From CBDDCX01 sp965226925 (GTDB lineage Bacteria; Gemmatimonadota; Gemmatimonadetes; Longimicrobiales; Gaopeijiaceae), in the NCBI GenBank assembly GCA_965226925.1, contig CBDDEN010000004.1, forward strand, positions 1 to 64,000: a stretch of 64,000 nt of DNA, given 5' to 3'. Shown in pieces: positions 42,148-51,164 of this stretch; within the stretch, counting starts at the first letter, position 1; each line of letters starts with the position of its first letter. The notes beneath the pieces are model-generated. The model had not been told where the DNA came from. It saw only the letters and a list, made by a program, of their open reading frames with translations, and ran no database searches. A program made the translations under genes and the position numbers.

Positions 42148-43641
42148 GTGACTCCAAGGGACGCCCTGCACGATCTGGTGCTCCTGGTGCGAGCCGGGCA
42201 CCAGTTGATCCACCTGGATACCGACGAGGAAGAGCGCGCCTCGGGCCTGCTGGACTATCTGTCCGAGCAGTTGGACCAACCCCTGTTCACGTGGACCCGT
42301 ATCCGGGGCCTCAGCCGCGTCGATCTGTCAGGAGCCGTCTACGACACCGAGAATCCGGCCAAGGCCTTCCGACATGTAGCGGCCTCGCAGATGGCGGCCC
42401 TGTACCACTTCAAGGATCTGGGCCCCCACCTCGGCGAGGATCCCATCCTCGCCGCTCAGATGAGGGAGGCGGCCGAAGTGCTCAAGGAGGCGGGGGGCTC
42501 CATTCTCGTCACTGGGCGCGGCCTGAAGTTCCCGGACGCTGTGGCACGGATGGTCACGCCCTTCGCCTTGCCGGGACCGTCGGATCGGGAGTACCGGGAC
42601 CTCATCACGCAGATCGTCAGGGACATGCGGAGTCGGGGCCATGTGGATGTGGACATGAGCAAGGGGGAGATGGCGCTCCTCCTGCGGCACATGGCCGGGC
42701 TCACCCTGATGGAGGCCGAGAAGATCCTGACCAAAGCCATCATCGAAGACGGCAAGCTCGCGGTCGAGGACATTCGCCACGTCATCGAAGCGAAGATCGC
42801 CGTGGTCGGCCGCGAGGGACTCCTAGAGTACTATCCCGTGGAGTCCACGATGGAGAACATCGCCGACCTCCGGAGCCTGAAGGCGTGGTTGGCGAAGCGG
42901 AAGGCCGTCGTGACGCAGCCGGAACGGGCCGAGGAGTTCGGGCTGAGCTTTCCGAGGGGGATGCTGCTACTCGGCGTGCCGGGGTGCGGCAAGAGCCTCT
43001 CGGCCAAGGCGGTGGCTGCCGAGTGGGGCATGCCCCTGCTCAAGCTCGATCCTTCCAATCTGTACAACAAGTACATCGGAGAGAGCGAGCGGAACTTCAA
43101 GCGCGCCATGCACACCGCCGAGCAGATGGCACCGGTGGTGCTGTGGATCGACGAGTTGGAGAAGGCCTTCGCGACGGGGGGTGGGGAGGACGGCGGGGTC
43201 TCGCAGCGCATCTTGGGGAGCTTCCTCACGTGGAGGCAGGACCGGCGTGGGGATGTGTTCATCGTCGCCACGGCGAACGACATCAGCCGCCTGCCCGCCG
43301 AGTTCCTGCGAAAGGGCCGGTTCGACGAGCTCTTCTTCGTGGATCTTCCCGACGCGGACACCCGGGCCGAGATCTTCAAGATCCACCTGGAGAACCGCGG
43401 ACGGGTGTCCGCGGACTTCGACCTGCACGCCCTGGGAGCCGCGACTCCCGGCTTCAGGGGCTCCGAAATCGAAGAGGTGGTCGTGTCGACTCTCTACTCG
43501 GCGTTCTCCGGCCCCGACGAACTGACCATGAACGCGCTCCTCAACGAGGTGCAGGGTACACGGCCGCTTTCGGTGACCCGGGCGGAACACGTGGAAGAGC
43601 TGCGAGCCTGGGCCAAAGAGAGGGCCCGGCCCGCGAACTAG
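42148..43641 (+). CDS. Ycf46-like AAA+ ATPase
   Basis: The 497-aa product has an N-terminal region typical of Ycf46 (YLSEQLDQPLFTWTRIRGL, KEAGGSILVTGRGLKFPD) and a C-terminal AAA module: Walker A GVPGCGKS (Lys282), Walker B LWIDELEKAF (Asp335-Glu336), sensor VFIVATANDISRLPAEFLRK and arginine GRFDELFFVDLPD. Ycf46 proteins link to photosynthetic and stress control in cyanobacteria; elsewhere they are uncharacterised. A separate transcriptional unit, with no visible partner. Confidence 0.9.
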   Translation: MTPRDALHDLVLLVRAGHQLIHLDTDEEERASGLLDYLSEQLDQPLFTWTRIRGLSRVDLSGAVYDTENPAKAFRHVAASQMAALYHFKDLGPHLGEDPILAAQMREAAEVLKEAGGSILVTGRGLKFPDAVARMVTPFALPGPSDREYRDLITQIVRDMRSRGHVDVDMSKGEMALLLRHMAGLTLMEAEKILTKAIIEDGKLAVEDIRHVIEAKIAVVGREGLLEYYPVESTMENIADLRSLKAWLAKRKAVVTQPERAEEFGLSFPRGMLLLGVPGCGKSLSAKAVAAEWGMPLLKLDPSNLYNKYIGESERNFKRAMHTAEQMAPVVLWIDELEKAFATGGGEDGGVSQRILGSFLTWRQDRRGDVFIVATANDISRLPAEFLRKGRFDELFFVDLPDADTRAEIFKIHLENRGRVSADFDLHALGAATPGFRGSEIEEVVVSTLYSAFSGPDELTMNALLNEVQGTRPLSVTRAEHVEELRAWAKERARPAN

Positions 43642-43678
43642 ATCGGGATCGGGCGGACCCGGTCGGGGCGGCGTCCGC

Positions 43679-44338
43679 TCACACGGGCTGCACGCACTCC
43701 GGCATATCGTTCGCCGGAGAGTTCACCAAGGTCGAAACCGGATAGGCCTCCAACTCGCCCTCGTAGGGTCGGAGGATCGCGAGAGCATCCCCGGTCCGCA
43801 TGGTCTTGTCCAGCCAGATCGCCCGCTCCTCCAGGGGTACGATGGCAGGCATGCGATCATGTAGCGGACGGATCGTCTCGTTGGGTTCGACGGTGATGAT
43901 CGTGAACGAGTAGACGGGGTCGGACCCATCACCCTTCCAGCGCTCCCAGAGCCCGGCGAACCCCAGGGGCACTCCGGTCGGGTCGTGGATCCAATGAGGC
44001 ACCTTACCCGATCCCACCTTTGCCCACTCGTAGAAACCGTCCGCGGGCACCAGACAGCGGCGCGCGACGGTCGCCTCCTTGAAGGCCGGCTTGCTCCGAA
44101 TCGTCTCGGCCCGGGCATTGATCATGCGAGATCCGATGGAGGCGCCCTTGGCCCATGACGGGACCAAACCCCAGCGCATCAGACCCATCCGGGTTCCCTG
44201 TCGATCCGAGGCGACCACCGGAGCCTGCTGCGTGGGAGCGATGTTGAACCGGGGCCCGTGCGCGAAGGTCACGGGCGGGACGTCGAATACCTCGACCAGG
44301 TCGTCCAGAGGAGTGGACAGACTGTAGCGACCGCACAT
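43679..44338 (-). CDS. SRAP-domain protein (YedK/HMCES type)
   Basis: SRAP proteins form a covalent thiazolidine with abasic sites in single-stranded DNA. The 219-aa product starts MCGRYSLS with the catalytic Cys2, has FNIAPTQQAPV with the conserved Asn, then MINARAETIRSKPAF, FYEWAK with the glutamate and PLHDRMPAIVP with the histidine. All ligands are present and the length is standard. Confidence 0.95.
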   Translation of the reverse strand: MCGRYSLSTPLDDLVEVFDVPPVTFAHGPRFNIAPTQQAPVVASDRQGTRMGLMRWGLVPSWAKGASIGSRMINARAETIRSKPAFKEATVARRCLVPADGFYEWAKVGSGKVPHWIHDPTGVPLGFAGLWERWKGDGSDPVYSFTIITVEPNETIRPLHDRMPAIVPLEERAIWLDKTMRTGDALAILRPYEGELEAYPVSTLVNSPANDMPECVQPV

Positions 44339-44354
44339 GGCTCGGTCCGCCTTC

Positions 44355-45542
44355 TTATTGGGTCGAGTGCTCTCCCCGGCGATCCACGACCAGCCAATCC
44401 TCCTCCTCGGTCTTATTCCGATAGCCGAGCAGATGGAAAATCTCCAGCGCGAACCAACGGGCCACGTGCTTGTTCGCCACGAGGGCTCCGGGCCGAGTCG
44501 GATGCCGTTTCACTCCGGGAAGCCAGTGGATGATACGATCCACGCGTAGGTGTCGGAGAATGGAGGACACGGTCAACCATGCGGGGTGGAGCGGCCGCAC
44601 GATGAAGAACCCGTCCTCGCCCTGCTCCTGATAGAGAGGCATGAGGATGCGGCCGGCCTCGGGCGAGCGTATGTCACCCGCCGTGTTCTTGGCCAACACC
44701 TCCCCGCTACCCACCGGCTTGAAGTTCTCATAGCCGGGCCTCATGAGAAAACAGCTCCCGGGCTCGATGTGGTACTTGTACCTCATCTCCAGCACGGGCG
44801 GTTTGCCGATCACCTCACGCGAAAGCCGTTCCCGGCCTCTCTTCACCTGCGGGACCACACCTTGGGGGATGAGCCCGGCGCCCTCGAGGGCGATCCACAC
44901 CGCCGCCTCAACCCGGTCGATGGCCTCGGGTTCATCGTGCTGCCCCCCCTCGAAGAGTGCGGTGACGAACCCCCTCCGGCCCACGTACTCCACCATGGTT
45001 CCGTCCACGAGCTCCTCGAGCCCGAGAACGAAGGGCACCTCCAGGTTCAACGCGAACCCACGATTGCGCAGGGTGTCGCCCGCCGTGGTGAAGGCCCCGC
45101 CACCGCTCGACGTGGTGTGAAGGTCCAACACGTAGATGGGTCCGCGCGCCGCCGCCACCGCCTCGTCGAGCGCCGCGAGTAGCTCCGTCTGTTCGTGATC
45201 TTCTGGGCAGGATTCCAGGAGGCCGCCGTTGTCCGTGAGCGAGCGCATACGTTCGGTACCCCAGGCTCGATTCAGGTCCCGCCCGATGAAACGGGCACGA
45301 CGTGAGAGCGCGGTGAGGTTGCCGGCCAACGCGACCAGGTCGCCGCGAAGCACATGGCCGTCGCCGTGAAGGTCTCTCAGGACTCTCCTGAGCCCCTCGA
45401 CCCCGGCAGGCTCGTTGCCATGGATGCCACCGACACAGATGAGGGTCGGACCCGGGCTTTCCCCCCGGACTCGACCCAAAACGCGCTCGACGTCACTCAC
45501 CGGACGCGTCGAAGCTCCTTCAATCTCCAAATGCTGTATCAC
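44355..45542 (-). CDS. Succinylglutamate desuccinylase/aspartoacylase-family zinc hydrolase
   Basis: The 395-aa product carries the zinc pair H-xx-E in LICVGGIHGNEPAGVEGLRR and the third ligand His in YVLDLHTTSSGGGAF, as in AstE/AspA enzymes that remove acyl groups from amino acids. The C-terminal third (KYHIEPGSCFLMRPGYENF, VLAKNTAGDIRSP) has the family's beta-domain. GTG 45542 lies 22 bases inside the upstream GCS2 gene. The substrate is uncertain. Confidence 0.88.
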   Translation of the reverse strand: MIQHLEIEGASTRPVSDVERVLGRVRGESPGPTLICVGGIHGNEPAGVEGLRRVLRDLHGDGHVLRGDLVALAGNLTALSRRARFIGRDLNRAWGTERMRSLTDNGGLLESCPEDHEQTELLAALDEAVAAARGPIYVLDLHTTSSGGGAFTTAGDTLRNRGFALNLEVPFVLGLEELVDGTMVEYVGRRGFVTALFEGGQHDEPEAIDRVEAAVWIALEGAGLIPQGVVPQVKRGRERLSREVIGKPPVLEMRYKYHIEPGSCFLMRPGYENFKPVGSGEVLAKNTAGDIRSPEAGRILMPLYQEQGEDGFFIVRPLHPAWLTVSSILRHLRVDRIIHWLPGVKRHPTRPGALVANKHVARWFALEIFHLLGYRNKTEEEDWLVVDRRGEHSTQ

Positions 45543-47463
45543 TGGCCGTGTGCTGTTCCTCCGTCAACTTACTCTGCAGGAGTTGATATGCGATCGGCAT
45601 GAAGTCCGCCTCGCTCACCAGCCCGACGAGCTTCCCGTTCGTCACGACGGGCAGACAGGACACTCCGTTGTCCCTCATGATGTCGATCGCCTGGAGCGTC
45701 GGCGTTTCGGGCGTCACCGTGATCGGGTCCACCTCCATGATCGATTTGACCGGCACGGGCTCACTGACCCGTTCGGTGCCGAACTCGGACACCATCCTCA
45801 GGATCGATCGATACGAAACGAGCCCCACCAAGCGATGCTTCTCGTCCTCCACCGGCACGTGCCTGATCTGCTTCCGATCCATCAAGAAGGCCACCATCTC
45901 CAGCAGTTCGTCCTCCTTAACCGTAAACAGCTGGGTGGTCATGTACTCCTTTACTTTGGCGTAGTTCATCGTCCAGCCACCTGCTTCCTCCAGTCGGGCC
46001 ACCTCCCACTCGTGTACCGGCTTCCGGCCGCGTTGGTTGTTCACGGAAGCGGCCGTAAGCGCCGCGAGGCGCTCCGAGAGGGTACCCCTGTCCTTCATTC
46101 CCCGCAGGGAGCGGATCATCCAGCTCGATCCCGTACGCCGACTCTCGGCCCGGTCCCTGATCACGCCAAGATACTTGTCGAGCTCCGACGAGTCGACACG
46201 GCTCTCCAGGCCGGCACGGGCCAGGGGGAGCAGCCTCCCTAGTATCAGTTCGGAGGCGCTGAGCTGCTCGCCGTCGATCCAATGGAAACCGGCGTTGAGT
46301 CCGTGCCGGGCCGCCGCCAGGAAGTTGTACTTCGCCTCATCGAAGTCGAGCTTCTGCGTGATGTCACCGTACTCGGCATGGGCCCCCCGCACGAGCCCGA
46401 TCCAGAACACCGCGTTCGCCACCTCGTCCAGCACCGTGGGCCCCGCAGGCAGGGCGCGGCATTCGATTCTCAGGTGCGGCCTACCCTCGGAGATTCCGTA
46501 ACAGGGTCGATTCCAGCGGTACATCGTGCTGTTGTGGAGTTGGAGCGTCTTCAGCTTGGGAACCGTGCCGGCCTCGAGTTGCCCGAAGGGATCCTCACCG
46601 AAGTCCTGGGCGAGCAGCACCCTGAAGTTGGCTATGTCGGCCTGAAACAGCTCCGTCACCGACCTCTTCACCCAACTCTCGCCGAAGCGCACTCGGGGGC
46701 TGAACTCCCGCAGGTGGACGGTCGTGCTCCTCGTATCGAGGGATTGTTGGAAGACGGCGATGCGCGTTTCGGCCCACAGTCGCTTCCCGAACAGGAGAGG
46801 CGAGTTCACGGCGACGGACAGAACCGGCCCCAAGACCGCCTGAGCCATGTTGTACTTCTCCGCGAACTCGTCGGCATCGACCTGGAGGTGGACCTGACAG
46901 CTCGTGTTGCACGCCTCGAGCATCACGGAGTCGTGTTCGATCTGGAGCTCGTCCCGCCCCTCGATCCGCAGGCGGTAGGCCCCGCCGCGCATCTTGTTCA
47001 AGGCCTCGTTCAGCGCGTAGTAACGAGCCTTTGGCGTAATGTTGTCGAGCGTCAGGTCGGACTTGCTGAGGGTTGGGAGAATTCCCGACAAGACCACCTC
47101 CGCCCCGACCTTATGGGCCGCGGCACGAGCCATGTCCAACAGCTCCTCGATACGCACCTGGAGTCCGCTGAAGCAACCTCCCTCGAGCATCATCGGCTCG
47201 ATGTTCATCTCCAGATTGAACTGAGCCAACTCGGTGGTGAAGTTGTCTTCATCGAGCAGATCGAGGACCTGTATGGCTACGGGTGCCGGTCGCCATGCGT
47301 GGTCGACCAGGAACATCTCCTGCTCGCAGCCGAACCTGCGAACGCCCGACTCGATCAGGCCGTCGTCCAACATCTTCTCCAACGCCCTCAGATCGGTGAG
47401 AAGGGCCTTCGTGAAGGACCGAATGGCTTCGCTCCCCTGCTCGGGGACGAGGTCTAGACCCAT
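45520..47463 (-). CDS. GCS2-family glutamate-cysteine ligase-like enzyme fused to two CBS domains
   Basis: Residues 1 to about 500 match the GCS2 fold: RFGCEQEMFLVDHAWRPAPV (substrate/ATP acid), FNLEMNIEPMMLEGGCFSGL, CNTSCQVHLQVD, FSPRVRFGESWVKR and RIECRALPAGPTVLDEVANA. A C-terminal part has two CBS domains (TTQLFTVKEDELLEMVAFLM, IMEVDPITVTPETPTLQAID and GVSCLPVVTNGKLVGLVSEA). CBS fusions of this ligase family are not typical; control by an adenosine nucleotide is a reasonable guess. The reaction, amide-bond formation with glutamate, is inferred from family only. Confidence 0.88.
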   Translation of the reverse strand: MGLDLVPEQGSEAIRSFTKALLTDLRALEKMLDDGLIESGVRRFGCEQEMFLVDHAWRPAPVAIQVLDLLDEDNFTTELAQFNLEMNIEPMMLEGGCFSGLQVRIEELLDMARAAAHKVGAEVVLSGILPTLSKSDLTLDNITPKARYYALNEALNKMRGGAYRLRIEGRDELQIEHDSVMLEACNTSCQVHLQVDADEFAEKYNMAQAVLGPVLSVAVNSPLLFGKRLWAETRIAVFQQSLDTRSTTVHLREFSPRVRFGESWVKRSVTELFQADIANFRVLLAQDFGEDPFGQLEAGTVPKLKTLQLHNSTMYRWNRPCYGISEGRPHLRIECRALPAGPTVLDEVANAVFWIGLVRGAHAEYGDITQKLDFDEAKYNFLAAARHGLNAGFHWIDGEQLSASELILGRLLPLARAGLESRVDSSELDKYLGVIRDRAESRRTGSSWMIRSLRGMKDRGTLSERLAALTAASVNNQRGRKPVHEWEVARLEEAGGWTMNYAKVKEYMTTQLFTVKEDELLEMVAFLMDRKQIRHVPVEDEKHRLVGLVSYRSILRMVSEFGTERVSEPVPVKSIMEVDPITVTPETPTLQAIDIMRDNGVSCLPVVTNGKLVGLVSEADFMPIAYQLLQSKLTEEQHTASDTAFGD

Positions 47464-47491
47464 TCGGATCGCTCTACGCGCAGGCGAAAGT

Positions 47492-48163
47492 TCATTCGAG
47501 GAATGTAGCGATTTGGTCGATCGATTTCTTCGTGATGTCGGGTACCTCGGCGCCCTCCTCCGGATAGCCGACTACCAAGATCAGGAAGACGCGCTCGTTC
47601 TTCGGTCGACCGATGATCTGATTCAGGAACCCCATGGGGGACGGCGTGTGGGTGAGCGACACCAGGCCGGCCCGATGGACGGCCGTGATCAACATGCCCG
47701 TCGCGATGCCCACCGACTCGGTCACGTAGTACTTCTTCGACTTCCGGCCGTCCTCCCCCAGCTCATCGGTCTCGGCCATGATCACGATCAGGTAGGGTGC
47801 CTTCTCCAGAAAGGGCTTATCCGTGTCCGTGCCCAAATGACCAAGAGCCTCCAGCCACTCCTCGCCGGCCCGGCCTGCGTAGAAGGCTCGCTCCTCTTCT
47901 TCGGCGGCCTCGCGGATCTGACGCTTGATATCCGGATCGCCGACCGCCACGAAATGCCACGGCTGTTTGTTGGCTCCGTTGGGAGCCGTTACGGCCGCAA
48001 GCAGGCAGTTCTCGATTACCTCCCTCGGCACGGGTCGATCGGAGAAGTCTCGGACCGTTCGTCGCCTCCTCACCTCTTCGAGAAAGGCCTCGGAGCGTGC
48101 CTTCATCTCGCCTTCCGAGAGCCCGGCGTAGTGGGGAAGTGGAATGAAACCGGCTTTGGACAT
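47492..48163 (-). CDS. Nitroreductase-family FMN oxidoreductase
   Basis: The 223-aa product (start ATG 48163, MSKAGFIPLPHYAG; a TTG at 48202 is the only longer option) has the FMN-binding RRRTVRDFSDRPVP and APNGANKQPWHFVAV signatures and a C-terminal IGRPKNERVFLILVVGYPEEG. It belongs to the branch that includes iodotyrosine dehalogenases and enone reductases, so the substrate is uncertain. It follows the next gene by 4 bp. Confidence 0.9.
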   Translation of the reverse strand: MSKAGFIPLPHYAGLSEGEMKARSEAFLEEVRRRRTVRDFSDRPVPREVIENCLLAAVTAPNGANKQPWHFVAVGDPDIKRQIREAAEEEERAFYAGRAGEEWLEALGHLGTDTDKPFLEKAPYLIVIMAETDELGEDGRKSKKYYVTESVGIATGMLITAVHRAGLVSLTHTPSPMGFLNQIIGRPKNERVFLILVVGYPEEGAEVPDITKKSIDQIATFLE

Positions 48164-48167
48164 GGAG

Positions 48168-48722
48168 TCAGTTGCTCGTGAGTGCTTTGTGGACGAGGAC
48201 AAGGTTTTGGGCTCGCTCCCAGGTGGCGAGCACCCGAGCCGGCGGTTCGCCCAGCTGGTTCGCGAGCACGCGGATGTTCACAAGTGCCACCAACACGCCG
48301 TCGTCGACAAGCAGGGTGGCCCACCCCGCCCGCGGTGTTTCGGCGAACCTCCGATAGGTGTCTTCCAGCGGACCAAGGTTCGTGTCCGATGGAAAGGAGA
48401 TATGGAACACGTCGGCTCCCACTCCGTAGCGCTGGGCGACCGTGGTCCACGCCGTCCCGGCCTCCCGCTGGGTCGCGATGGCGTCGGGAGACACGCCGGC
48501 GCGCCTCGCGACGAATAGGACCACGGGGATCTCTTCGGGCGTCAGCTTCCACTCTCCCAGAATCCTGACCTCCTCCAAAGAAACCGAAAAGGCCTGACCG
48601 ATAGTCCGATAATAAGCCTGTACGGCGGCGTCATCGGGACCACGGGTCTGGCCCTCCGACGACGTGGGAACGACACACGCCAGCAAGAGCGCTCCTGACA
48701 CGGCTTTCACGACTGAGCCCAT
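48168..48722 (-). CDS. Exported protein of unknown function
   Basis: ATG 48722 with GGAGAG five bases upstream gives a 184-aa protein with a hydrophobic signal region (MGSVVKAVSGALLLACVV) that could end in a lipobox cysteine, though Leu at -2 is atypical. The mature part has helical blocks RILGEWKLTPEEIPVVLFVA and a conserved-looking RRAGVSPDAIATQREAGTAW. No domain was recognised. Next to and in phase with the nitroreductase gene. Confidence 0.75.
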   Translation of the reverse strand: MGSVVKAVSGALLLACVVPTSSEGQTRGPDDAAVQAYYRTIGQAFSVSLEEVRILGEWKLTPEEIPVVLFVARRAGVSPDAIATQREAGTAWTTVAQRYGVGADVFHISFPSDTNLGPLEDTYRRFAETPRAGWATLLVDDGVLVALVNIRVLANQLGEPPARVLATWERAQNLVLVHKALTSN

Positions 48723-48991
48723 GAGTCTCTCCCGACCGGGTGGCGCCCCGGTGCGGGCTTCGCGCCCGCCGGGAGTCCGACGCCACACCTGGATAATCTC
48801 CTACCCGAAAGGACGATCCGCCATCCACCACCGCAATGCACGGGCCTATAGCAATATGTGGTTGCTGCCAAATCGGCGGGTGTTCGTGAGCGGTCGTTGC
48901 ACGACTCAGCGGTTGTGGCACGACTCTTGAGGTAATGATGGGTGGGACGGCCGCCGCTACGGCGCCCGACCAACGACGCGAGGAGGTCATG

Positions 48992-49303
48992 ATGAACGGG
49001 CACGATAGCAACAGGTGGGGTCGGAAGCTTCCGGCTAACATGCCGGTTGTTGCCACCGCGCCTACAGAGACCGCATCCCTCGAGACGCCCCTGGAGCTCG
49101 ATCTCGTAATCGACTTCCACGGGACGCAAATCTTTGACCTGGCTGGACTTACGATGCTCTTGACCGCGCAGCGGATCGCCAACGCAGAGGATCGGCAAGT
49201 CTGGCTGATGGACCTTCCGGAGGGTGCGTGGCGCCTTCTCAAGGCCCTGGGTCTGGACGACCTCTTCGTATGTGTCCCCCTACTGGGAGACCAGCCCAAC
49301 TAA
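48992..49303 (+). CDS. STAS-like domain protein
   Basis: The second ATG (48992) with GGAGG five bases upstream starts a 103-aa protein whose C-terminal 65 residues read LVIDFHGTQIFDLAGLTMLL and TAQRIANAEDRQVWLMDLPE, with the helix-strand order of anti-sigma factor antagonists (STAS). The first 40 residues look disordered. No phosphorylatable serine in the usual DSSG position is seen. A partner kinase is not adjacent. Followed by a strong terminator. Confidence 0.65.
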   Translation: MNGHDSNRWGRKLPANMPVVATAPTETASLETPLELDLVIDFHGTQIFDLAGLTMLLTAQRIANAEDRQVWLMDLPEGAWRLLKALGLDDLFVCVPLLGDQPN

Positions 49304-49318
49304 TGGCTCAACTGTTGG

Positions 49319-49357
49319 GAAAGCCCTTCGCCGGACGCCGGCGAAGGGCTTTTTTTT
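49319..49357 (+). terminator. Intrinsic terminator
   Basis: AAAGCCCTTCGCCG pairs with CGGCGAAGGGCTTT over a short GACGC loop and is followed by eight Ts on the plus strand. It ends the STAS-like gene's transcript and may serve both strands. Confidence 0.92.
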
Positions 49358-49390
49358 CGACATCTAGGATCAAAGTGCCCACTGAATGGG

Positions 49391-51019
49391 TCAGATTTTC
49401 GAGGGTCTGGCCGCCTTTTTGACCCGGTATTCGTCGACCCCGTCTCCCGCTGCCGCTCGGGGATCCTCGGAAACGATCTGAGCCCGGCTCTCCGGATTCC
49501 ACTGCGGGCGCGCCGCACGCTCTGCCACCTCGTACCCCAGGAAGAACATCAGCTTGGTGATCCTCGACGCCTTGTCCGTGTCGATGCGAGCCACCTCGTC
49601 GTCCAGTCCATGGTAGTCGTCGTGCGTCCCGTTGAAGAAGAACAGGATGGGCACGCCCTTTTGCGCGAAGTTGAAGTGGTCCGACCGGAAGTAGAACCGC
49701 TCGTCCGGCCAGATGTCGTCGATCGCCGTCATGTTGAGCTCGGGGTGGGCTCCGTTGACCCGATTCAGGGTCAGCCCCAGATCGGAGTGCTCCTTACCGA
49801 TGACCACGATCGTGTCTGACCAATTCCTTCCGATCATGTCCGCGTTGAGATTCGCCACCATGCGATCGACCGGCACCGGGGGGTTATCGGCGAAATAGGC
49901 GCTGCCCCACAGCCCCTTCTCCTCCCCGCTCACGGCCAGGAAGACAACGGAACGCTTGGGCCTGGTGCTCATGCTCGCGTACGCCTCGGCCAACTCGAGG
50001 ATCGCAGTGGTCCCCGACGCGTCGTCGTCGGCACCGTTGTAGATGCTGTCGCCGTCGGCGTTGGGTGGTCCCGTCCCGATGTGATCCACGTGGGCACTGA
50101 AGACCACGTACTCGTTCTTGAGTGTGGGATCGCTCCCCTCGAGAATCCCCACCACGTTGGGCGCCGAGTCGTCGTCGATGACCTGCACCCGCGACGACAG
50201 GCGCAGAGTGAGTTCCGGCACATCCAGCACATCGACGTCGCGACGACCGCGGGCATCCATCAGGTCGACCCCGTGGGCGGCGAGAATGGCCTCGATGGCC
50301 CGATCCCTGACTTCCAAGGTCAATCCGCGCGATCCGCCTCCGTTGAAGCCCACGCGAACGCTGGAGGTGTTGGAGAGGCTCTGCAGTCCCTGACTCCAGT
50401 CGCGGTCCGACTTGTCCGTGGCGACGAGCACGGAGAGAGCGCCTTCTCGCCTGAGGTTGGCGACGAAGCGGAAGCTGCTCCGATCCATCCCGGCCGGAAA
50501 AGACGCCACCACCACGTGCTGCCCCTTGACCGCGGCGCCGATCTCCGGCGCTACGCTCCCGATGCCCGTCAGAACGACCACCCCACCTTCCGCCTCCGCC
50601 TCGGACGCCCCCAAAGCCGTCACCAGATCACGGCCGAACCGTAACTCCCCGCCCCCACTCACCTCCGCCGAGGAGGCGACCAGATCCGGACGCACGGTCT
50701 GGATATCGTACCGTTGGACGTAGCCGCCATCGTCGCCACCCGGAGTCAACCCGAGTCGCGCGAACTCGCCGGCGATCCAGGCGGCGGTCATGTCGAGTCC
50801 GAGGCTCGGGGTCTCCCGCCCACCCATGCTGTCATGGGCGATCACGCTGATCTTGTTGAAGTAGTCTTCCGGTGTGATGGACGCCGCCGCACCCAGCACA
50901 TCCGCGGTAAGGGGTGCCAGGGAGACCTCCTGGTCGGAGGGTGTCACTCCGGACTCCTGGGCGCAGGCCGAAGTCGTCGCGACCAACATCCCCACCAGCA
51001 AGCCGATTCCCGTCTTCAT
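49391..51019 (-). CDS. M28-family zinc aminopeptidase, exported lipoprotein
   Basis: ATG 51019 gives MKTGIGLLVGMLVATTSACA, a signal peptide with a lipobox-like cysteine. The 542-aa product has the M28 dizinc site: His in FSAHVDHIG, bridging Asp in IYNGADDDASG, Glu pair in LAVSGEEKGLWG and His in FRSDHFNFAQKGVP, with HDDYHGLDDE completing it. A PA-type insert (ELRFGRDLVTALG region) precedes the catalytic domain. The longer frame to 51385 lies over the previous gene's upstream region and is rejected. Confidence 0.92.
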   Translation of the reverse strand: MKTGIGLLVGMLVATTSACAQESGVTPSDQEVSLAPLTADVLGAAASITPEDYFNKISVIAHDSMGGRETPSLGLDMTAAWIAGEFARLGLTPGGDDGGYVQRYDIQTVRPDLVASSAEVSGGGELRFGRDLVTALGASEAEAEGGVVVLTGIGSVAPEIGAAVKGQHVVVASFPAGMDRSSFRFVANLRREGALSVLVATDKSDRDWSQGLQSLSNTSSVRVGFNGGGSRGLTLEVRDRAIEAILAAHGVDLMDARGRRDVDVLDVPELTLRLSSRVQVIDDDSAPNVVGILEGSDPTLKNEYVVFSAHVDHIGTGPPNADGDSIYNGADDDASGTTAILELAEAYASMSTRPKRSVVFLAVSGEEKGLWGSAYFADNPPVPVDRMVANLNADMIGRNWSDTIVVIGKEHSDLGLTLNRVNGAHPELNMTAIDDIWPDERFYFRSDHFNFAQKGVPILFFFNGTHDDYHGLDDEVARIDTDKASRITKLMFFLGYEVAERAARPQWNPESRAQIVSEDPRAAAGDGVDEYRVKKAARPSKI

Positions 51020-51164
51020 CTGATCAATCCCGTAAACAATTCGAAACGAGCCCGTGAGAGATACGAAGGACGGCCTATAGCTTACCGCTCCGCGGATCGC
51101 GGGACAACGCGTTTCCCATGACGGCGATGCGGAAGAAGTAGGGCCGGTCGTGGCACGACCGGGG

